Shown in pieces: positions 7,203 through 14,063 of a stretch of 23,167 bases of DNA; the first letter of the stretch is position 1; each line of letters opens with the position of its first letter. This DNA comes from Onstottus_A sp049273835 (GTDB lineage: Bacteria > Acidobacteriota > Blastocatellia > UBA7656). The stretch is from contig JBASRM010000269.1 of NCBI GenBank assembly GCA_049273835.1, forward strand, positions 1 to 23,167, written 5' to 3'. A program made the translations under genes and the position numbers. The notes under the pieces are model-generated. The model was not told the DNA's origin. It made no database searches and worked only from the letters and a program-made list of their open reading frames with translations.

Positions 7203-8720
7203 ATGGACATACCCCTGAAGAAACCTCGCAATACCCGATGGATCCGTTTCAGACGATATCTGTTGATGGGGGTAGGCCTGTTTGCACTCGTGTTTGGCAT
7301 AGGCGCCCTTCCTGTCGCCTTTTTGTATTTCGCCGGCGAGTCACTCAGCCCGCGAGCCGAACCTCAGGCTTCCGGCGAGGTCAAGCAACTTCAGGCCAGG
7401 CAAAAGCAGATCGTCGCCTTTGTCAACGTGAACGTGGTCCCGATGGATGAAGAGCGTTTGCTTACCGGGCAAACCGTGATCGTAAGAGACGGATTGATAG
7501 CCGCTTTGGGTCCGGCTGAAAAGGTCAAAGTTCCGTCAGAAGCTTTAAAGATAGATGGCCGCGGCAAGTACCTGATGCCGGGACTTTCCGACATGCACGT
7601 TCACTTCGAGGTGTTCAATGAGCAGGCCAACAACGCGATGCTGCGTTTGTTTGTGGCGAATGGCGTGACCACGGTGCTGAATCTCTTCGGTGCCGCTAAT
7701 CATCTACAGCTTCGCGGGCGCGTCGCACGAGGCGAGACGCTTGGGCCGGCGATTTACACCAGCGGCGGCTATATCTCGAATGCCCCGGTCTCTACTCCCA
7801 CACTCGAAGAAGTTGAGCGCGCGGTTATCGCCCAAAAACAAGCTGGCTACGATGTGATCAAGATCCATGGCGACTTTTCGCGTGAGGCTTATCACAAAGT
7901 CTTTGAGGTCGCCCGCCGGCAAGGCTTGCGCGTCATCGGCCACTTGCCCCGCAATCTCGGAATTGAAGCCGCGTTCGAGGAGAAGCAAGACGCGATTGCG
8001 CACGCCGAGGAGTACCTGTACGCGTACTTCTTTTTCAAACCGGCGACCGGGCCAGCGGATGCCAGTCCGGAGGCGCGGCTGCGTTGGATTGCGGAACAGG
8101 CGAGCCGAATCCCTTCGGTCGCAGAGGCCACGGCTAAAGCCGGGATCTGGGTGAGCCCGACGTTGACGGTCTACAGTGGCATCGCTCGGCAAGTTGATGA
8201 CATTGACGCGGTGTTGAAGAGACCGGAAATGAAATACCTTCCCCCATGGATCGCTTCCCGATTCGCGGCCGGCAACAACGACTACATTCGCCGCTTCAAG
8301 AAAGAAACCGCGAAGGGCTTTTTCGCACGAGCCGATCTGCTGAGCAAGCTTGTTAAGGGCCTGCGCGACGCGGGCGTGAGGATGTTGGCGGGTACCGATA
8401 CGCCGGTGCCTTCAGTTGTGCCGGGCTTCTCGCTGCACGATGAATTGCGCGAGATGGTGGCTGCCGGCTTAACTCCGTATGAAGCGCTTCGGACCGCGAC
8501 CGCAAACCCGGCCGAGTTCTTGAGAACGGATAAGTTCGGGACCGTGACTGTTGGAAAACGGGCCGATCTGATACTGGTCGAAGGAGACCCGCTAACAGAC
8601 GTGAACAATGCCTCGCGGCGAGCAGGAGTCATGGTCAACGGGCGATGGTTCACGGAAGACGAGCTCCGTAAGATGCTTGATTCCATGGCGGATTCCTACA
8701 CCGTTAAAGAATCCCGGTAG
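7203..8720 (+). CDS. Membrane-anchored amidohydrolase-superfamily metalloenzyme
   Basis: 505 residues from ATG 7203. A basic N-terminus (KKPRNTRWIRFRR) is followed by one hydrophobic segment (about 19-44), so the catalytic part should be held outside the cytoplasm by an uncleaved anchor. The amidohydrolase fold shows its metal-site landmarks in order: HVH at 132/134 (in LSDMHVHFE), lysine at 220 in YDVIKIHGDF (the usual carboxylated bridging lysine position), H247 in VIGHLPRN, H267 in AHAEE, and D399 in AGTDTPVP. The ending GKRADLILVEGDPL is the typical closing strand of imidazolonepropionase-like and prolidase-like members. Substrate cannot be told; hydrolysis of an amide or dipeptide-type bond is the family expectation. 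No clear Shine-Dalgarno precedes ATG 7203 or GTG 7194; an in-frame TTG at 7176 falls inside the repeat arm. A later ATG at 7266 would cut off the basic flank and is less likely. Confidence 0.9.
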   Translation: MDIPLKKPRNTRWIRFRRYLLMGVGLFALVFGIGALPVAFLYFAGESLSPRAEPQASGEVKQLQARQKQIVAFVNVNVVPMDEERLLTGQTVIVRDGLIAALGPAEKVKVPSEALKIDGRGKYLMPGLSDMHVHFEVFNEQANNAMLRLFVANGVTTVLNLFGAANHLQLRGRVARGETLGPAIYTSGGYISNAPVSTPTLEEVERAVIAQKQAGYDVIKIHGDFSREAYHKVFEVARRQGLRVIGHLPRNLGIEAAFEEKQDAIAHAEEYLYAYFFFKPATGPADASPEARLRWIAEQASRIPSVAEATAKAGIWVSPTLTVYSGIARQVDDIDAVLKRPEMKYLPPWIASRFAAGNNDYIRRFKKETAKGFFARADLLSKLVKGLRDAGVRMLAGTDTPVPSVVPGFSLHDELREMVAAGLTPYEALRTATANPAEFLRTDKFGTVTVGKRADLILVEGDPLTDVNNASRRAGVMVNGRWFTEDELRKMLDSMADSYTVKESR

Positions 8721-8724
8721 ACGC

Positions 8725-8790
8725 CGTCGCGCCAGGCGCTGACGAGGATAGTTAGAAGCGGCAGAGTGGTTCGCTCAAGCAAAACTATCC
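8725..8790 (+). other. Hairpin-forming spacer between amidohydrolase and ADOP-4
   Basis: Directly after the TAG stop (8718-8720) a compact stem can form: CGTC-GCGCC (8725-8733) faces GGCGC-T-GACG (8735-8744) with one bulged T. A second dyad follows: GGATAGTT (8746-8753) and its perfect complement AACTATCC (8783-8790), separated by 29 bases. The first stem could act as a terminator-like or stabilising 3' end, but no run of T follows it. The second could be an operator or an RNA stem ahead of ADOP-4. No convincing -35/-10 pair was seen in this 101-base gap. Confidence 0.35.
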
Positions 8791-8821
8791 AGAAGATCGG
8801 AGCTTAGTAAAGGAGATCGTG

Positions 8822-11272
8822 ATGGGAATCTTGCAAGACCTTCGTTATGGTTCGCGCGTTCTGGCAAAGAAGCCCGGCTTCACACTCGTGGCTGTCTTTA
8901 CGCTTGCTCTGGGCATTGGCGCCAACAGTGCGATCTTCAGCGTCGTCAACGGTTTATTGCTGAGCCCGCTGCCCTATCGTGATTCCGACAGGCTGGCAGT
9001 GATCTGGACCCACTCACCGGGGGCTAACGTCGATCAGGATTGGCCGTCGCCCGGCCAGTACTCCGCGATCAAATCTCAAAACACGGTGTTTGAAGAAATC
9101 GCGATCGCTCTAGGGGGCAACGTCAATCTCACCGGCCAGTCCGCGCCTGAGCGCGTTGGGGCCGTGTGGGCGTCATCGGTGCTGTTTTCTCTGCTCGATG
9201 TGACGCCCGTCTTTGGCCGCGTCTTTCTGGCCGAAGAGGATTCGCCGGGCAAGCCTCCGGCAGCCATTCTCAGCTACGGCCTGTGGCAGCGTAGATTCGG
9301 CGGTGACTCAAACGTGATCGGCCAGGGGCTCACGGCTGACGGCGATAACTACACCATCGTGGGCGTCCTGCCGCCGGATTTCTCGCTCAATCAAGAAATG
9401 ATGCCTACCGTGGGAGCGGCGGCTCAAGCCGAAGTCTTTCTCTCGCTCCCTCTGAGCGCGAATGATCTCAGCAGTCAGGGCGATGAAAATTACAATGTCA
9501 TGGCCTTGCTCAAACCGGGCGTTAAGATCCCGCAAGCGCAGGCCGAGTTGGATTCGATCGTCCGGGAGCTTGAGCGTCAATTCCCAACCCAATACCCCGC
9601 CAGCCGTCGTTTCAGCCTCAGCGTCAGGCCGCTGCTCGAGCAAGTGGTCGGCGACATTCGCCCGGCGTTGCTGGTTCTGCTGGGCGCGGTAGCGTGCGTG
9701 TTGCTGATCGCCTGTGCCAACGTCGCCAACCTTCTGCTGGCGCGGGCGGCGTCGCGTGAAAAGGAAATCGCCATCCGCACTGCCATCGGCGCGGGCCGGT
9801 GGAGACTGGTGCGCCAGCTCTTGACCGAGAGCGTCCTCCTGTCGGTAGCGGGCGGCGCTCTCGGTTTGCTTATTGCGATTTGGGGGCTCGACGGTCTTCG
9901 GTGGCTCGATCCGGGCAACATTCCGCGTCTTCAGAACGTGCGAATAGATGGCCGGGTGCTGGGTTTCACATTCGGTGTAGCGATGCTCACCGGCATGCTT
10001 TTTGGGCTTGCTCCTGCGTTGCGCGGCTCGCAAGTCGACTTGAGCGAAACGCTCAAAGAAGGAGGGCGCAGCCTGGCGGGAAGCGGCAATCACCGATTGC
10101 GAAATCTGCTGGTCATCGCCGAGATGGCGCTGTCGTTGGTCTTGCTGATCGGCGCAGGCCTTTTGATTCGCAGCTTCATCCGAGTCCAGCAAGTCGAACC
10201 GGGATTTGCGACCCAGAACTTGCTCTCGCTCAGGCTTGGGGTCATCGGCACTACGTACGCAAAGGAACCCCGCCGCGCGAGTTTCTATCAGCAATTATGG
10301 GAGCGTGTCCGGCAACTGCCGGGAGTGGAATCTGCCGGCGGGGTCTCCGCGCTTCCGCTGAGCGGGGGGATCGGCTGGGGCAGCATTACGATTGACGGGT
10401 ATGATGCCGCGTCCGGGCAGAGCTCCATTCAGGCCGACGCGCGCGTTGCAACGGTTGGCTATTTTGAAACGATGAAAATCCCACTGATCAGCGGACGCTT
10501 CTTCGGCGAGCAGGACGGGAAAGACTCTATGAAAGTAGCGATCATCGATGAAAATATGGCGCGCACTTATTGGCCCGGCCGGGACGCGGTAGGCGGGCGA
10601 TTTAAGCGGGGCGGTACCGACTCTACTGCGCCCTGGATGACTGTCATCGGAGTTGTAGCCAACGTCAAGCACTACGCGCTTGACCTCAATTCACGCGTCG
10701 CTTTTTACATGCCGCAACGGCAAAGCGGCTCGACCTATATGTATGTCGCCATACGCACGGTTGGGGATCCGCTAAGCGTTGCGGCCGCGGTAACCCAGGA
10801 AGCGCGGGCGATGGATCCGAATGCCCCGGTCTATGACGTCAAGACCATGGACCAGCGGCTTTCCGAATCGCTCGCGCGACGCCGCTTCGCGATGTTTGCG
10901 CTTGGTTTGTTTGCAGCAGTGGCGGCGCTGCTTGCGGCGGTCGGCATCTACGGCGTGATGTCGTACACGGTTGCGCAACGTGCCCGAGAGATCGGAATCC
11001 GGGTCGCTCTTGGCGCGCAGACCGGCGATGTTCTCAGGTTGGTGGTTGGTCAGGGAATGTCCTTAGCCGTCATCGGTGTGGGCGCCGGTCTGGCCGCTGC
11101 CGCCGTCATTACCAGGGTGATGTCAAGCTTGCTTTTTGGAGTGAGCGCGACCGACCCCGCGACATTCGCCGCCATCGCGTTGCTTCTTGGGAGCGTGGCG
11201 CTTTTGGCCTGTTACGTTCCGGCGCGACGCGCGATGAAAGTCGATCCAATGGTCGCGCTCAGATACGAATAG
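8822..11272 (+). CDS. ADOP-4, duplicated MacB/FtsX-like permease
   Basis: 816-residue permease. N-terminus MGILQDLRYGSRVLAKKPGF, helix 1 with LALGIGANSAIFSVVNG, first periplasmic domain, ACANVANLLLARAASREKEIAIR leading into the first three-helix module, KEGGRSLAG linker, second unit with GIYGVMSYTVAQRAREIGIRV, and tail PARRAMKVDPMVALRYE. The first periplasmic domain is a little longer than in ADOP-3, with a segment after VLPPDFSLNQEMM rich in small residues. Start: ATG 8822 lies 6 bases after AAGGAG (8810-8815); a GTG at 8819 directly in front is in frame but only 3 bases from the Shine-Dalgarno. It restarts the permease run after the propeller and amidohydrolase genes. No ATPase partner nearby; cargo unknown. 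Confidence 0.95.
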   Translation: MGILQDLRYGSRVLAKKPGFTLVAVFTLALGIGANSAIFSVVNGLLLSPLPYRDSDRLAVIWTHSPGANVDQDWPSPGQYSAIKSQNTVFEEIAIALGGNVNLTGQSAPERVGAVWASSVLFSLLDVTPVFGRVFLAEEDSPGKPPAAILSYGLWQRRFGGDSNVIGQGLTADGDNYTIVGVLPPDFSLNQEMMPTVGAAAQAEVFLSLPLSANDLSSQGDENYNVMALLKPGVKIPQAQAELDSIVRELERQFPTQYPASRRFSLSVRPLLEQVVGDIRPALLVLLGAVACVLLIACANVANLLLARAASREKEIAIRTAIGAGRWRLVRQLLTESVLLSVAGGALGLLIAIWGLDGLRWLDPGNIPRLQNVRIDGRVLGFTFGVAMLTGMLFGLAPALRGSQVDLSETLKEGGRSLAGSGNHRLRNLLVIAEMALSLVLLIGAGLLIRSFIRVQQVEPGFATQNLLSLRLGVIGTTYAKEPRRASFYQQLWERVRQLPGVESAGGVSALPLSGGIGWGSITIDGYDAASGQSSIQADARVATVGYFETMKIPLISGRFFGEQDGKDSMKVAIIDENMARTYWPGRDAVGGRFKRGGTDSTAPWMTVIGVVANVKHYALDLNSRVAFYMPQRQSGSTYMYVAIRTVGDPLSVAAAVTQEARAMDPNAPVYDVKTMDQRLSESLARRRFAMFALGLFAAVAALLAAVGIYGVMSYTVAQRAREIGIRVALGAQTGDVLRLVVGQGMSLAVIGVGAGLAAAAVITRVMSSLLFGVSATDPATFAAIALLLGSVALLACYVPARRAMKVDPMVALRYE

Positions 11273-11440
11273 GTTCAGGGTTCCGGGTTCGGGGTTCCGA
11301 GTTTCTGGTTCTGTGGGGGTTGGTTTCTGGTTTCTAGTTTCTGGTTTCTAGGTTTTTGGTTGCTGCTGCTAAATGGTTTCGAATGGCGCGGCATAAAGAA
11401 GAACTACAAACCAGAAACCAGAAACCGGAACCCGGAACTT
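11273..11440 (+). repeat. Long seven-base repeat spacer with facing arms between ADOP-4 and ADOP-5
   Basis: The richest example of the spacer repeat. The left arm runs from immediately after the stop codon: four GTTC units (11273-11300), then GTTTCTG and GTTCTGT, then a second phased run of GGTTTCT, GGTTTCT, AGTTTCT, GGTTTCT (11322-11349). The right arm has AACTACA, AACCAGA, AACCAGA, AACCGGA, ACCCGGA (11402-11436). Bases 11322-11340 pair with 11408-11426 at 18 of 19 positions, leaving a 67-base loop. The right arm abuts the AGGAGG (11441-11446) of ADOP-5. The middle of the spacer (11363-11400) is ordinary sequence with no recognisable promoter. Confidence 0.85.
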
Positions 11441-11450
11441 AGGAGGATTG

Positions 11451-13925
11451 ATGGAAACTATTTGGCGGGACTTACGCTATGCAGTGCGCACTTTTATTAA
11501 AGCGCCCGGATTCATGCTGATCGCCGTATTGTCGATCGCGCTCGGCATTGCGGCGAACACCTCGATTTTCACGTTGGTCAACGCCGTGTTGTTCAAACCA
11601 ATGCCAGTGCCTCATCCTGAGCAATTGGTCGCGCTCTACACCACCGAACCCAATTCGATGTACCCCGGCGAATTCTCCTATCCCGACTACAGGGACTACC
11701 GCGATCACAATGAGGTCTTCAGCGAGCTGTTCGTTCACTACGGTACCCCAGTCAGCATGAAGAACAGCGGCGATAAAGCCGAGTTGATTTGGGGAGAACT
11801 GGTCACAGGGAATTACTTCACCGGGCTTGGAGTAACCCCGGCTGCGGGGCGCGTGCTTTCGCCGGACGACGATCGATCGCTGGGTGCGAGCCCGGTCGCA
11901 GTCCTTAGCCACGCGTTCTGGCAGCGGCGCTTTGGCGCGGATCCGAACATAGTCGGGAAAGAGGTGCGGCTGAACGGCCACGACTTCACGGTGATCGGGG
12001 TGGCGCGGCCGGGCTTTTCGGGAACGCGCTGGGTCGGGTTCATCCCGGATGTTTGGGTCCCCATCTCGATGCACACGCAAGTGGTGGCCGGCAGCGAAGG
12101 CTGGCTGGAGAATCGCGGCGGCCAATCCTTCAACGTGAACGGGCGTCTCAAGCCGGGCGTCACCATCGAACAAGCGACCGCCGCAATGAACACATACTCG
12201 CGGCAACTCGCCGAAGCCTACCCTCGAACTAACGCCAACGTCGCCGTTGGCATGGTTCCCGGCGGCAGCAAAACGCAACCCGCGCTTGTGTTGCTCGGTT
12301 ATGTCCCTATCGTTGCAGCGCTGATGATGGGCATTGTGGGATTGGTGCTTTTGATTGCCTGCGCGAATGTAGCAAATCTCCTACTGGCGCGCGCCTCGGT
12401 GCGTCGCCGCGAGATAGCGATTCGGCTGGCGCTGGGTGCCGGCCGGCGCCGGCTCGTGCGTCAGTTGCTGACTGAAAGCGTTTTGCTCTCGATCCTGGGG
12501 GGAGGTATCGGATTGTTGTTGGCGCAATGGTTCAACGCGCTTGTGCCGTTCGCGAGCCCAGAACTCGACTTTGCGACGATCGATTTCAGCTACGATCTCG
12601 CGCTCGATCATCGCATTCTACTGTTCACGTTGTTGCTGTCCGCGCTGACCGGAATCACCTTTGGATTGCTTCCCGCGTTGCAAGCGTCCAGAACCGATCT
12701 GGTGACCACGCTAAAAGGCGAAGGTCCATCGATGACTTCAGGGACCCGGCGGCTGAGCCCACGCAACATCCTGGTTGTTGCTCAAGTTGCGTTGTCGCTG
12801 ATACTTTTGATCAGCGCCGGGCTGTTTATCAGGAGTACACAAAGCGTTCAGGAAATGAGTCCCGGCTTTGAATCGAAGCGGATCATTCTGGCTTCGGTTG
12901 ACGTGGGATTGCACGGCTATGACGAGGTAAAGGGACGAGGTTTTTTCAAACAAATCGTGGAGCGGCTCAAGGTGCTGCCCGGAGTTGAAGCCGCCAGCAT
13001 CGCCGGACCGCTGCCGCTGGACGCTTACAGCAACGGCGCGAGGTTGACCGTTGAAGGCTACGTTCCGCGTTATGAGAACGAACGAAACAGCGTAAACTAC
13101 AGCGTCGTCGGCCACGACTATTTTCAAACAATGAACACGCCAATCATCGAAGGGCGCGGCTTCAGCGAGCACGACGATCAAAACGCGCCGCAGGTGGTGG
13201 TTATTAACGAGACGATGGCGCGTCGCTTCTGGCCCAATGCGAGCCCCCTCGGCAAACGCATTCAACTGGGCAGTACGAAGAGTCCCTACCTCGAGGTCGT
13301 CGGAGTCGCCAAAGACGGCAAGTACTTTCTGCTGGGTGAGCCTCCTACTGAATACATGTTCATTCCGCATGGGCAGAACTACGCCGGCAAGATGACCCTG
13401 ATCGCGAGAACTTCCGGCGAGCCCGGAAACCTGGCCGAAGCGCTTCGTCAGGAGGTTGCCAACATCGACAGTGAACTACCGGTCTATGGGGTAAGGACGA
13501 TGCCGAAGTTTTTGGACCGTATTCTCTCGGGCCCAAAATCGCTCTCCGCGCTTGCGGCTATCTTCGGGTTGATTGCGCTGCTGATGGCGGCGGTCGGTTT
13601 GTACGGTGTGATGAGTTACTCGGTGGCCCAGCGCACGCGTGAGGTGGGTATTCGCATGGCGCTCGGAGCTCGAAGAGGCGCAGTCTTGCGGATGGTGATG
13701 AAAGAGGGGCTGCTCCTGGTTGGGACAGGAATCGGCATCGGTTTGGCCGGGGCGGCGGCGGTTAGCAGGCTTCTCGAAAGCTTTCTATACGGCATAAGCC
13801 CGACCGATGCGCTGACGTTTGTGACCATCCCGTTCGTTCTTGCGGGGGTGGCGCTGGTTGCAAGTTATATACCCGCGCGTCGCGCAACAAAGGTGGATCC
13901 GATGGTCGCGCTTCGATACGAATGA
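11451..13925 (+). CDS. ADOP-5, duplicated MacB/FtsX-like permease, divergent type
   Basis: 824-residue permease. The double plan is intact (LSIALGIAANTSIF helix 1; ACANVANLLLARASVRRREIAIR; QRTREVGIRMALGARR; tail PARRATKVDPMVALRYE), but the details differ from ADOP-2, -3, -4, -6 and -7. It opens METIWRDL rather than with an LQDL-type start, its linker is LKGEGPSMTSG instead of KEGG, its second periplasmic domain has VAKDGKYFLLGEPP where those copies have a DIRH-like motif, and its last module has VMKEGLLL and ESFLYGISP. ADOP-1 shares the KY..LGE, KEG and SFLYG features, so these two define a second subtype. Start: ATG 11451, 4 bases after AGGAGG (11441-11446); the adjacent in-frame TTG at 11448 is too close. 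Function as a transporter is family-based inference. Confidence 0.95.
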   Translation: METIWRDLRYAVRTFIKAPGFMLIAVLSIALGIAANTSIFTLVNAVLFKPMPVPHPEQLVALYTTEPNSMYPGEFSYPDYRDYRDHNEVFSELFVHYGTPVSMKNSGDKAELIWGELVTGNYFTGLGVTPAAGRVLSPDDDRSLGASPVAVLSHAFWQRRFGADPNIVGKEVRLNGHDFTVIGVARPGFSGTRWVGFIPDVWVPISMHTQVVAGSEGWLENRGGQSFNVNGRLKPGVTIEQATAAMNTYSRQLAEAYPRTNANVAVGMVPGGSKTQPALVLLGYVPIVAALMMGIVGLVLLIACANVANLLLARASVRRREIAIRLALGAGRRRLVRQLLTESVLLSILGGGIGLLLAQWFNALVPFASPELDFATIDFSYDLALDHRILLFTLLLSALTGITFGLLPALQASRTDLVTTLKGEGPSMTSGTRRLSPRNILVVAQVALSLILLISAGLFIRSTQSVQEMSPGFESKRIILASVDVGLHGYDEVKGRGFFKQIVERLKVLPGVEAASIAGPLPLDAYSNGARLTVEGYVPRYENERNSVNYSVVGHDYFQTMNTPIIEGRGFSEHDDQNAPQVVVINETMARRFWPNASPLGKRIQLGSTKSPYLEVVGVAKDGKYFLLGEPPTEYMFIPHGQNYAGKMTLIARTSGEPGNLAEALRQEVANIDSELPVYGVRTMPKFLDRILSGPKSLSALAAIFGLIALLMAAVGLYGVMSYSVAQRTREVGIRMALGARRGAVLRMVMKEGLLLVGTGIGIGLAGAAAVSRLLESFLYGISPTDALTFVTIPFVLAGVALVASYIPARRATKVDPMVALRYE

Positions 13926-13932
13926 GGTTGGA

Positions 13933-14050
13933 GTTCAGAGTTCCGGGTTCCGGTTTCAGGTTGCTGGTTGCTGGTTTCCGGCCGGTACGCTAAGACGAGA
14001 CGGGCAATCCGAAACTCCAAAAAACCAGAAACCCCGAACCCTGAACCGAA
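13933..14050 (+). repeat. Seven-base repeat spacer with facing arms between ADOP-5 and ADOP-6
   Basis: Left arm: GTTCCGG, GTTCCGG, TTTCAGG, TTGCTGG, TTGCTGG, TTTCCGG in perfect 7-base phase (13940-13981), preceded by GAGTTCAGA, which also occurs in the repeat near 7090. Right arm: AACCAGA, AACCCCG, AACCCTG, AACCGAA (14023-14050). Bases 13933-13951 pair with 14028-14046 at 16 of 19 positions. The right arm ends 4 bases before the GGAGG (14055-14059) of ADOP-6. Confidence 0.8.
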
Positions 14051-14063
14051 CTTTGGAGGACCA

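Noticed and set aside
9308..10294. Long open frame on the minus strand (328 codons) inside ADOP-4
   Set aside because: Translation is dominated by Arg, Gln, Asp and Ala with no domain; fully covered by the conserved ADOP-4 frame. Similar long reverse frames at 11472-12278 and 17317-18159 were rejected for the same reason.
13968..14063. N-terminal extension of ADOP-6 to 13968
   Set aside because: The 32 extra codons are translated repeat spacer; ATG 14064 has a clear GGAGG and gives the family-standard METLIQDL start.
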